NCBI RefSeq assembly: GCF_030272615.1
Contig: NC_081410.1
Span: 222,077,415-222,141,414 of the forward strand
Source of the DNA: Cryptomeria japonica
Lineage: Eukaryota > Streptophyta > Pinopsida > Cupressales > Cupressaceae
Length of the DNA stretch: 64,000 nucleotides
Direction: 5' to 3'
The translations under genes and the position numbers were made by a program. Shown piece by piece: positions 53,977-64,000 of this stretch. The notes beneath the pieces are model-generated. The model saw only the letters and a program-made list of their open reading frames with translations, was not told the origin of the DNA and ran no database searches. Each line of letters begins with the position of its first letter. Position 1 is the first letter of the stretch.

Positions 53977-55732
53977 AGCACTTTCATTTGCAACTGATAG
54001 AATTTCCTTTCAGGTCCAAATGTCCAAGAGCTTAAATTTTTCAAACTACTGACATGCATGTGCAGGATTGTGTTTAAAGAAATTTTTATGCATTTCCTCA
54101 CCTAGTTAATTAAGAGCTTTATTTTGGAAAGTAACACATCATGTCTTTCTCATTTAGTTTAACCAAAGGGATAAATTGATAGCATGCAACTTGCATTTTA
54201 AGTGACTTCTTTAAAATAGTTGCACATAGACTTTAAAAGGTTAAAATAAACTTGTGTTTTTTGTGCTTGATGAAGTAGTAGGTAAGTATTCTCTCACCAT
54301 CATACGGTGATCAGAAAACCAGACCTACTTTCTTTTATGTATAACCTTTAGAGGGCCTTCCTTCTCAAGTTGCCTTGAGGGGGCTAGTGAGAGGGGAACG
54401 ACCCAAAGTGGAAACAAGCTAATACCGAGTCCTTCTAATCCACTCTAAATAAATCATAAGTCCCAAACAACATGTGCTGATAAGTTCATACTGACACTAT
54501 GTTTCCCCATAAACCCTATGGCACGTAATCTCTATACGTTGGGAACCTTTTGTATTTATAGAGCTGAAAGTGTCAAATGTATGGCCACATGACCAAAAGC
54601 CTTTGCTAAAAACCACTTGTACTAGTTGCCAAAATCCTTCTAGTTGTTGGCACAGGAGGTCGGACCTTTGAAGCGGCTCACACACATATGGTTCTTAGTA
54701 GAGATGTAAAGTTTGTCATGGGGAGTTTTCATGGAAACTGGTGCTTGGTTGTCCTAGAGAAGTGAGTGCTAAGGGTGGGGCCAGTGGGGTCAAGCATCTA
54801 AATGTCCTCTTTGAATAGCATAGCCTCGAGGGAACCCCATGTGAGATTCAACAATTATTGCCTCAGCCTGCCATAAGATTTATACTTTCTTATGCATTTT
54901 GTTTCTTAAACATTGTGTCTTCTATGTCTATAACATGCTGCAAATGGTCAAAAATCAAAGAAAATTATCATCTAAGAGTGAGCAAAAATCCAACCCATTG
55001 CTGGAAAAATTGATCAAAAGGGTAGTACAAAGGATTTCCAACATTTAAACACCAGATCAAACTAAAGTTTCAAAACGTTAGTATCAAAACACTTCTTGAG
55101 TAGATTTATCTCTAAACCATCACACATTTTCAAACTAGTTCAACAAGTGGGTCACTAATCCAGTAGGCTATTCCCGAAAGGTTTCTATAAGCTTAAACAT
55201 TCAACAAATTATTGATTCAAACATCTTAAGTGCAAAAGATCAACATCATTGTCAAGTTTCTCATCAGGACACATCAAATCCTCTATCATGAAGCTTGATC
55301 AATTTATCCTATATTCATAATCTTGGATATATCTTTCCTCTTTTGAAACTAGGTTATATCAAAATCAGAATTGCACCAACATTGGAATCAAACAAACTTT
55401 TAAATTGTTAGATGCATATATGACTTTTAAGTATCGCCTTAAAAAAAGAAAACCCAATTATAAAGCTACTCATAAAAGAATAAGATTCTTGTATATCAAT
55501 CGCAAGATCTTATTAAAACATAGAACATTCCTACACCACTTTCACCATTATTTTCGTGGCTGTGGAACATAATTTGACAAGGAAATTTTGCAAACATGTG
55601 CTTTTCAACAAAGAGATGCTTTATCACAATGAACAAACAATAGTGGCAAAATCAAAAAAGCATATCTTCCTAAACCAATAATCACCTATTGACTTTGTCC
55701 TTTGGAAATTTCCAAAATTTTGAAATAATCAC
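53977..55732 (+). other. gypsy-C 5' leader
   Basis: No supportable gene is present. A block near 54380-54460 (GTGAGAGGGGAACGACCC, AAAGTGGAAACAA, then CCGAGTCCTTC) matches the gypsy-A leader on the other strand. The rest is AT-rich. The G/C-rich hairpin-like GCCTTGAGGGGGCTAG near 54372 is part of the conserved block. Confidence 0.65.
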
Positions 55733-58561
55733 ATGCCAGTTTGGACTACAGCTGAATATGAACAACTTAGAAAACAACAAAAACAAATGGAGGAAGAAGA
55801 TAGTGTTGTATTCTAAAAATTTTGGTATACTGTTGTTGAAAAAGTAGTCAATAATACCATTAGAGACCTTGAGCAAGATTTCAAATTTGATAGGATAATG
55901 GAAAAATTGTTGGCAAAACAAAAAGAGAAATATCTCTTGATGTTGGCAAAATTTGGAGCTAAATTGCCACAAGATTTTAACATAGAAAGCTTAAAACAAG
56001 ACACGGAGACAAGTAACACCCAAAACCCATATGATTCAAACAATGAAGATCTAAACAAAGAAGGTCATGAAGAGACGAGAAAAGAACATGATGATACAAG
56101 AAAAGAGCATAGTGATAAAAGAACTTACAAAGAAATAAAGAGAAGTTATATGGATAATCCGTTGTTAAACCTTACTCAACAAATGCAAACTCTACAACAA
56201 TAGATGCAAGATATGAAAAATGGAACAAGCTCCAAGAAATATTCATTGGAAGATATCTGTCCATATCCTTTCGATAAAAATTTGAATATGGTACCATTTC
56301 CACAACATTGCGAGATCCCTAAATATGACAAATATGATAGAAAATCCAATCCTCGGGATCACATTAGGGAGTTTTGTACTATGAGTATGGAATTTGCCCA
56401 TGATGAAACTTACCCGATGCATCTTTTTCCTAGGAGTTTAAATGGCCAGTCAATGGAGTGGTTTTCAAGATTACCATCTAGAATCAAATCTTTTAAAGAA
56501 CTTGTGAATAGATTTATTTCACAATACTCCTGCAATGTAAGGAATGAGATAATAATGTTGAATTTATGCAATGTTAAACAAAAGAATGGTGAATCTTTTA
56601 TGATCAACAATGGAAATGCATGTTTAATAGGTATCCAAGAGATGTGTCTGATCAAGAAAAAATGGACATATGCATTGATAATCTTATCAGTGAAATGAGT
56701 TATCGAATAACAATGCAATGTCCTCCCTCCTTTGCCAAGATGATTGAGAATGGTCTGTAAATAGAGATCGTGATGGTAAAGAAAGGAGAGCTAAAACTTT
56801 ACAATAATTCTTATGACAACAATAACAACAACAACAACAATGGCAACAATGACAAACCCAAGTTATGGTCAAAGAATAGGAATGTCAGCAATGGAGGAAA
56901 TGACGATAATAGTGCTACAAAACAAAAACAACCAATTTTTAATCTATCTAGTGAAATCCAAAGAAATAAAAATCAAGAAAACAATAAAACCAATTCCTTC
57001 TTCTCCAATCCTTAGAGGAAATTCACAAACCTTAGAGAACCATTGGAATCAACTTTAAAAACTCTTCTTGCCAACAAACTGATTGTGTTACCAAAAGCAA
57101 GAGGCTATGAACCACAAGTCAAGCCAAATTGGTGGAATGACAATCATTTTTGTAATTACCATCTAAATAAAGGACACCAACCAAATGATTGTCAAATATT
57201 GAAACACCTTACTCAAGATCTAATCGATAATGGAACTATCACAGTGGATAGCCACATGATAAATGAATCACACCTAGCTTTCAAAGCTCCACTTCCGAAT
57301 TATGACAAAGGTTAACCATCCCAATTAAAATATGAAAAAGGAAAAGCCAAAGTGAACTACACTTATACATATGATGATGTGGTAAATGTTATCATTGTTA
57401 AAGATAATCCACCTTCAGAGCCGATCAATGTTAGTATGAGAAGAAAAGAAAAGGTTACCTTTCCAGGTAAAACAAAAGACCAAACATCCATTTCACAACA
57501 ATACAATTTAGTAGAGAAGTTACAAAGAATACCCGCTCAAATATCAATTTTGGAACTTCTCAAAGTTTCACCTATGCATAAGGAAATTTTAGAAAAATCT
57601 TTAGTGGAAACAACAGTTCCAAAAGACTTGGATATAGATCAGTTCCAAAACATGGTGGGACACCTTATAGCCCCTCATTGCTTATCATTTTTTGAAAATG
57701 ATGACACATCCTTAAAACATCCTCACAATGCTCCCTTACATGTTGAAGTCACCATTAATAAAACATGTGTCAAACACGTACTCATAGATGGTGGAGCTTG
57801 CTTAAACATTTGTGCATTAAGTTTGATAAAAGATTTGGGATATTCAAAAAATGCAGTGGATCCAAAGAAGAAAATAATTAAGGCTTATGATGAAGCAGCA
57901 CGTTCTTCTAAAGGAACTGTGGTGTTACCAATCAAAATAGGACCTGTGAAAAGGAATACATTGTGTCAGGCTTTATATTTTAACCTCTCTTACAACATTC
58001 TTCTAGGAAGGCCATGGATTCACAATATGCAAGAAGTTCCTTCTACGTATCATCAATGTGTAAAATTTCCTCATGAAGGAAAAGAGATCACTATAATTGT
58101 AGACTCTAGTCAATATTGCAATAATTTGAAGCCAACACAAGATACAAGAGTTCCACATAACAGAGAATCAGTATATCCTACCAAATAAATTCAAGAAAAG
58201 TTATGGGAAACCATTGAGGAAAAGCTCAAAAAATGATGAAGGAATGGGAAAATATTCTTTGCTTAATTTTCCACTTTCCCCTAAGTCATATGGAAAGCCT
58301 ACAAATATCCAATCAAAGACCTCAGAGAGATCAAAAGATATGTTTAACAGAACATTTGTTAGAGCTGGAACTCTTGATGAAGAAACCAAAGAGAAGGACA
58401 TTCTTGGTTGGCTGTATAAGTATGAAAATGAAACTATAGCAACAACTACAAAAGTTAATATTCCCATAAAACAATATGGCAAAGGTTATGAAATCATGCA
58501 AAAAATGGGATATGAAGGAAAAGGACCAATTGGTAAACTACATCTATTGGTATTTTGGATA
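55733..58561 (+). pseudogene. gypsy-C Gag, protease and G-patch remnant
   Basis: Gag starts at 55733 (MPVWTTAEYEQLRKQ). The capsid-like core has CPYPFDKNLNMVPFP, YDKYDRKSNPRDHIREF and MEWFSRLPS (56260-56470). A frame change lies near 56595. An Asn-rich run sits near 56815-56850 and the knuckle CNYHLNKGHQPNDC near 57150. The protease has IDGGACLNIC with its Asp codon at 57787, and the LLGRPWIH motif near 58000. After a shift near 58215, a G-patch (KGYEIMQKMGYEGKGPIGK, 58480-58536) follows. The frame ends at the copia-3 insertion. G-patch domains next to protease are known in some retroelements and may bind RNA. Confidence 0.88.
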
Positions 58562-59605
58562 TGTTGATATGGTTTTTTTATTGATGTCAACACCTATTAA
58601 CACTTACTGGCACTTGGAGAATTGGTTATGTTCAACGGCAAGTAAGTGACTTATGCACAGTCACCGGTATCTATTTCACCAGTAGGATATAATGTTCACC
58701 AACACTTGGAATGACATGGAAAACACTTGGTTATGTTGAAGACATAGTTTGGACACTTGGTCTTGGAGATTTGTTCATTGGTATATTCGTGTTTGCATAT
58801 TTACTGTTATCGGCAAATAGGTCCAGAATAAGCACCGATGGACTTATCTATTCCAGATCAGCACCTCACACTTTGGAGATGATTTATTATTGTTGTAAAT
58901 GCATTAAGATGACATGTTGAATTGGTTATTGCATCGGTTATTGATTTACTTGTAAAATGTTTTTATTGTAATAACTTTTAGAGCCGACCTACTAAAATTG
59001 GTCTTAGGTTATGGTATAAATGTAAGATCTTATTTGTAAGATCAAATGTGATTGGGAAAAGGATTAATAACAAGGTATATATGAGAATAAGCAGAGCTAT
59101 ACATGTAGACATCATTTGAAGATTGAAGGAAGGTTTTTGTGAAGGCAATCAGAACTAAACCGATACTGAATCTAGCATATGAAGATGCTATTTTGAGCAA
59201 TACACCATTATTGGATTCAACCATCCAATTGTAGTAAGTGTGACTCCTATTTTGTGTTTGAGCAATGAGCTCTAGGCGCTTGGCCTTTCTGAATGTGCAG
59301 ACCCCATTTGTATACACATACTATCTGCAGTAGTATCATCTGATTGTGGGTAACGTTTCCCACCATGGCTTTTCCCCTTACAGGGTTTCCACATACAAAA
59401 ATTGGTGTTATGTGTTGTGGATGTTATTGTCTTTTTGTTTCATGCATTAATCTTTATCGGTACTGCAATTAACTGATAAACTGTCTACCGGCATAAAGTT
59501 TGGTTTACCAGTACTAGGTATTTAGTTTGGATAAGTTGTTTTTGGTTTGAATTTATTTGACAACTGATTCACCCCCCCCCTCTCAGTTGTCTCTAGGACC
59601 TAACA
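58562..59605 (+). repeat. 5' LTR of copia-3
   Basis: This 1,044-bp LTR runs from TGTTGATATGG to GGACCTAACA. TATAAA is at 59015-59020, after the conserved GTCTTAGGTT block. The U5 hairpin is near 59360-59390 and GATTCACCCCCCCCC at 59566. It is clearly homologous to the copia-1 LTR along its length. Confidence 0.93.
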
Positions 59606-59606
59606 A

Positions 59607-59620
59607 TTGGTATCAGAGCC
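59607..59620 (+). promoter_or_regulatory. Primer-binding site of copia-3
   Basis: TTGGTATCAGAGCC lies one base after the LTR end. It is the standard initiator tRNA-Met site of plant copia elements. Confidence 0.93.
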
Positions 59621-59664
59621 TAGTCCTCTTTTTGAGAAGAAGTTTAATAGCTTGAGGAGATCCA

Positions 59665-62600
59665 ATGTCTTCTAACTATTCCAGGAAGGATAGTCTTAAA
59701 CTTGATTGAACCAACTATGACATATGGAAGTTCAGGATGGAGACACATTTGAATTGCATTGGAAAGGACATCTGGGAAGTTATAAAGAATGGCTATACTA
59801 CTGCTACTCAGAATCAACCTAATCCACCCAACTTGGGTAAAGATGAAGAAAATGATTGCAAAGCAAGAGAAGCACTTTTGAGTGCATTATTAGATCAGCA
59901 AATCATGGGGTTATCAGACAGGTCTACTACCAAAGCTATTTGGGATCATTTGGAAACATTGAATGAAGGAGATTCCATAGTCAAAATTGCAAAACTTGAA
60001 AGCTTCCGAGTCAAGTATGAAAATCTGAAAATGGAAGAAGATGAAAGGATTTTTTCTTTTATGGAAAGAGTTAATGAAATTGTTTTGGGTATTAAATGTT
60101 GTGGAGGAATCTTGAGTGAAGATGAAATTGTTTCAAAAGTTTTAAGAGGATTGCCACTGACATACAAAATCAAAGTTACTGCTATAAATGAGTTAAGAAC
60201 AATGCCTAATACATTAGTAACTAGAGATACATTGATTGGAAAACTTTCATCTTTTGAAATTGAGGAATTTGGTCCTGTTGCTACTATAAAGATAGATCTA
60301 GCTTTTAAGGCATCAACATCATCTGCACCATCATTTGACAAGTCTGATTGCAAAGCCTTTTATGAAAGAGAACTTGAAGAAAGCAGGAGATAAAATGAAG
60401 AACTTGAAGCACTATTTACAAGGAAAATGCCTAAAGGTCTAGTTAGAAGTAAGTATGAAGGTAAAGCACCCTTTAAATGTTTTAACTGTAATAAGATTGG
60501 TCATATGGCTTCAAGATGCCTTGATAAACATGCAAGATTAAGAGAAGAAGCTAGAAGAATATACAATCCTAACCCTAAATATCAGAGATACAGATTTAAG
60601 AAGAATAAAGACAAGTCTTGTTATCTTGTTGATGAAGGAGTCACTGATGATTCTGATGAGGATCCACCAGACAATGGATGGGTCTTTGTTGCTATAATAG
60701 AAGATCAATCGACACCTACTATTTAATTGGTAGAACAAGCCTTGGCAGCTAAAATTGAAGTTAAGGATGAATGGATCATTGATTCAAAATATTCACATCA
60801 TATGACTGGTAATAAAAGTAAATCTTGACTTTTCAAGAATGTAATGGAGGTCCAATAAGATTTGGAGATGATAAAGCTTGTTTGATCAAAGGAAAAGGTA
60901 CTATATCTCTTGATGGTAAGCATAATACTAACAATGTTTACTATGTTGAAGGTTTAAAGCATAATCTTTTGAGTGTTGGTCAATTAGTTGAGAAAGGATT
61001 TTAGTTACAATTCAAGAATGGGAAATGCAAAATTATGAACAAAACTAGTTTGGAAATTGCAACAGGTAATCAAACTAGAGGTAACATATTTGATTTGAAT
61101 TACAATAAAAAGGCATGCTTGATTGCACATATTGATGAAAGTTGACTATGGCATAAGATACTCTTTCATGTAAATTTTGATTGCATTGTGAAAATCAATA
61201 CTACTAAGGCAGTTAGAGATTTACCTAAGATTGTTAAACCTCACAATCCGGTATGTAAGGAATCTCAATTTGGAAAACAAGTTAGAGAATCTTTTAAAAG
61301 TATTCCAGAAAAATCCAATAATGCTCTTGACTTAATTCATATTGATTTATGTGGTCCAGCTAGAACTAAAAGCTTACAAGGTGATAGATATGTCATGCTA
61401 ATCATTGATGACTATTCTAGAATGTGTTGGGTTACTTTTCTCAGAGAAAAATCAGAAGTACTTGGGAAATTCAAACTATTCAAGGCAATGGTAGAAAATG
61501 AAACCGGTAATAAAACCAAATGTCTGAGATCAGATCAAGGAGGTGAATTCACATCTAAGGAATTTAATACATTCTGTGAAGTAAATGGAATCAGAAGATA
61601 GTTATCAGCACCCCGAACACCACTGCAGAAAGGAGTTGTAGAAAGGAAAAACAAAACTATCTTGGATGCAGCTAGAAGTATGTTATCAGAAGAAAATCTA
61701 CCACATGTATATTGGAGAGAGGCAGTAAGTACAACGGTCTATACATTCAACAAAGTTCACATCAAAGGTGAAACCAGTAAGACCCCTCATGAACTATGGT
61801 TTGGTATTACTCCTACTCTTAAATATTTCAGAATATTTGGAAGTAAATGCTATATTAGAATAGATGAGTATATTGACAAATTTAATCCTAGAAGTGATGA
61901 AGGAATATTTCTTGGTTATTCTTCTAAGAGCATGGCATATAGATGTTAACAAGTGATTGGAGAAAATTGTTGAGAGTACAAATGTGAAGATTGATGAACA
62001 GTTTAGAGGAACTTCAAGGTATATAGACTCTGAACCAGCAACAGAAATACTGACAAATGAACCCACACTGGTACAGAATGAAGATCCAGTTACAGTGGTA
62101 TCATCTAAAAATTCCACTGTAACTGAGGAACAACAGCAAATGAAGACACCTCGTATGTAAGACTTAACCACTCTGAAGCTCAGATAATTTGGAACAAGTA
62201 TCAAGGAGTGATGACAAGAGTAAGACTGGAAAATGAAGAGGTATGTCTTATTTCTCAAATTGAACCATCATCAGTTAATGAGGCATGCAAAGATAAACAT
62301 TGGATTAAAGCTATGGAAGAGGAATTAGAACAAATTGAAAAGAATAACACATGGACATTAGTTCCCTGACCTAAAGACAAAAATGTAATTGGAACGAAAT
62401 GGGTATTCAAAAACAAACTTAATGAAGATGGTAAGGTAATCAGAAATAAAGCAAGACTAGTGTGTAAGGGATATTCATAGAAAGAAGGAATTGATTACAA
62501 TGAAACCTTTGCACTGGTAGCTAGAATTGAGACAGTCGGATTATTCTTGGCTTTTGCAGCTCACAAGAACTACAAAGTATATCAAATGGATATTAAATGT

Positions 62601-63778
62601 GAATTTCTGAATGGAGATCTTGAAGAAGAAGTTTACATCAAGCAACCTGATGGATTTTCTTTGACAGATAACAAAGATATGATTTGCAGGCTAAGGAAAG
62701 CTTTGTATGGGTTGAAGCAAGCTCCAAGAGCTTGGTATGCTAGATTGGATAAATATCTTTTGAAGATTGGTTTTTCTAAAGGTAATGTTGACAACAATTT
62801 ATACTATAAAGTGACTAATGATGACATCTTGGTTATAGAAATTTTTTTTGATGATATAATCTTTGGAGGAGAAGATGGATTATGTAAAGACTTTTCTATT
62901 GAAATGTCTATGATTGGAGAGATAAAATTCTTTTTAGGATTGCAGATTTCACAGACTGATAAAGGTATATTCTTGAGTCAATCTAAGTACTTGAAGGAGT
63001 TACTAAAAAAATTTAGGATGGAGAACTCTCAAACAGTAAGCCTACCTATGACTACAAATGACAAATTATCACTAAGGGATGAATCTACACCTGTTAATCC
63101 AACTAGGTACAAATCTATGATAGGAGGCCTATTGTATTTGACACAACCAAGACCTGATATTATGAATACAATATGTATTATTTCAAGATTTCAAAGTAAT
63201 CCTAAAGAAAATCATGAATCAGTAGGCAAAAGGATTTTTCGGTACTTACAAGGCACTACAAATCTTGGCTTATGGTATCCTAGAGATGAAAACTTTGAAT
63301 TATGTGCATACACAAATGCAAATTAGGCAGGAGATGTGGATGATAGAAAAAGCACCACCGACAGAGCATTTTTTCTTGGAAGTAGATTAATTTCTTGTTA
63401 AGTAAGAAACAAAGTTGCACATCTTTATCAACAGCTGAATCAGAATATGTTGCAGCAGCAACTAACTATACGCAGGTATTATGGCTTAAGCAAATGTTGA
63501 AGGACATAAAGGTAAAATACAAAGAACCTATAACTATCTATCATGATAACACTGTAGCAATTGATATATCTAAGAATACGGTACTACATTCTAAAACTAA
63601 ACATGTTTCTATCAAACTGAATTTTCGAAAAGAGAATGTTGAAGCAAAAGAAGTAAAACTGGTTTATGTGAATACTAAAGAGAAGATTGCAAATATTTTC
63701 ACTAAGCCTTTTCCTAAGGAGACTTTTGAATATCTCAGAGATCAGCTTGGGGTCATACCCCCACCGGTAGAGACTTAG
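59665..63778 (+). pseudogene. copia-3 gag-pol remnant
   Basis: The start at 59665 (MSSNYSRKDSLKLD) leads into a UBN2-type Gag with VLRGLPLTYKIKV. A stop at 59707 replaces a codon in KLD-TNYDIWK. The knuckle CFNCNKIGHMASRC at 60478-60519 is intact. Protease keeps Asp at 60781, but DSG has become DSK. Integrase has lost zinc ligands (CKESQFG) but keeps the DDE triad: Asp 61344, Asp 61533, Glu 61641. RT has YGLKQAPRAWY and FFDD at 62844-62855 in place of FVDD. RNase H runs to IANIFTKPFP. Frame changes lie near 60825, 61945, 62160 and 63385. Many stops match Gln or Trp in sister copies (61003, 61144, 62478, 63325). It is not functional. Confidence 0.92.
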
Positions 63779-64000
63779 ACAGTTGATGTTTGTCATCAAC
63801 CGGCAGAACTAACAAGGAAATATTTTACTCTGACTTTGATGAGGAGAGCTAATTCTCAGGGAGTAGTTGGTATTTTGTATTTGAACTTGGTTTTGTATTA
63901 GCTTTGGCATTTGATGTCAAAGGGGGAGAGATTGATATGGAAAAACACAAGGAAAACTCATGTTACTCATAGGGGGAGTGATTGTTATTTTGGGAGAGAT
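63779..64000 (+). other. copia-3 3' untranslated region, cut by window edge
   Basis: This is colinear with 3242-3480 of copia-1, with purine tracts TTGATGTCAAAGGGGGAG near 63911 and ATAGGGGGAGTG near 63970. By comparison, the true PPT and 3' LTR should begin roughly 100-150 bp beyond the window. Confidence 0.75.

Larger units (their letters stand above)
52500..58561 (+). mobile_element. Ty3/gypsy element gypsy-C (5' LTR to G-patch)
   Basis: The order is 5' LTR ending at 53612, PBS 53616-53632, a 2.1-kb leader with a 21-bp tandem repeat, Gag from 55733, protease and a G-patch domain. It is interrupted by copia-3 at 58562, so RT, integrase and the 3' LTR are outside. The LTR start is not resolved and is given approximately. 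It is the same family as gypsy-A, with a matching leader block and Gag. Confidence 0.87.
58562..64000 (+). mobile_element. Ty1/copia element copia-3, 3' end outside window
   Basis: The element has 5' LTR, PBS, Gag, protease, integrase, RT and RNase H, and the window ends within its 3' untranslated region, shortly before the expected PPT and 3' LTR. It is the most complete copia here and shows the full 5' half missing from copia-1 and copia-2. It is inserted in gypsy-C directly after the G-patch. It is a plausible type of donor for the machinery used by D, E and G, although this copy is dead. Confidence 0.93.

Overview
This window looks like plant nuclear DNA from a large, repeat-rich genome. 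It appears to be made almost entirely of nested, decayed LTR retrotransposons, and I found no convincing host gene, rRNA, tRNA or CRISPR array. The plant evidence is Ty1/copia elements with a primer-binding site (PBS) matching plant initiator tRNA-Met (TTGGTATCAGAGC), Ty3/gypsy Gag proteins with a C-x2-H-x4-H-x4-C knuckle, and AT-rich intergenic sequence. Age, nesting and the lack of genes would fit a gymnosperm, but that is a guess.

Layout from left to right. Positions 1-4625 are copia-1 (plus; pol and 3' LTR; 5' part outside). It sits inside gypsy-A (4626-10329, minus; protease, Gag, leader, PBS, 5' LTR). Gypsy-A in turn lies inside copia-2 (10330-14622, plus; integrase, RT, RNase H, 3' LTR). 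A 2-kb unassigned stretch follows. Next is element H (about 16750-21005, minus; full-length copia-type Gag, PBS, LTR), whose LTR holds a solo LTR (18840-20444) with a perfect ATCAA duplication. Element J (about 21006 to about 36670, plus) has a Gag tail, a long non-coding interior with odd repeats, a PPT and a long LTR. Element D (29383-36458, GTTAG duplication) is inserted in that LTR, and D's 3' LTR itself contains a complete 339-bp TRIM (AAAGG duplication). Gypsy-B (36672-38675, plus) is cut by element G, whose 5' LTR starts at 38676. That LTR is split by element E (39776-47438, TTTCT duplication); G then continues to about 51304. Gypsy-C (about 52500-58561, plus; LTR, PBS, repeat-rich leader, Gag, protease, G-patch) is cut by copia-3 (58562 to beyond 64000; 5' LTR, PBS, gag-pol).

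The most interesting content is the D/E/G family: three related 7-8 kb elements with LTRs, PBS and PPT like those of the neighbouring copias and a Gag made only of coiled coil plus four or five zinc knuckles. D and E carry no pol, and G shows none before it is cut. In the place of pol each has a second large ORF (about 1,100 codons in D and E) for a conserved protein I do not recognise. They look like parasites of the copia machinery, similar to published TR-GAG elements but with an extra gene. Their LTRs share arrays of tiny C-rich/G-rich hairpins and a conserved U5 hairpin with the other copia-type LTRs, which may be how the host machinery recognises them.

All coding regions are broken by stops and frameshifts. 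In E ORF2, 10 of 11 in-frame stops are TAG, as expected from C-to-T decay at CAG and TGG codons. Every boundary given here was read by eye.
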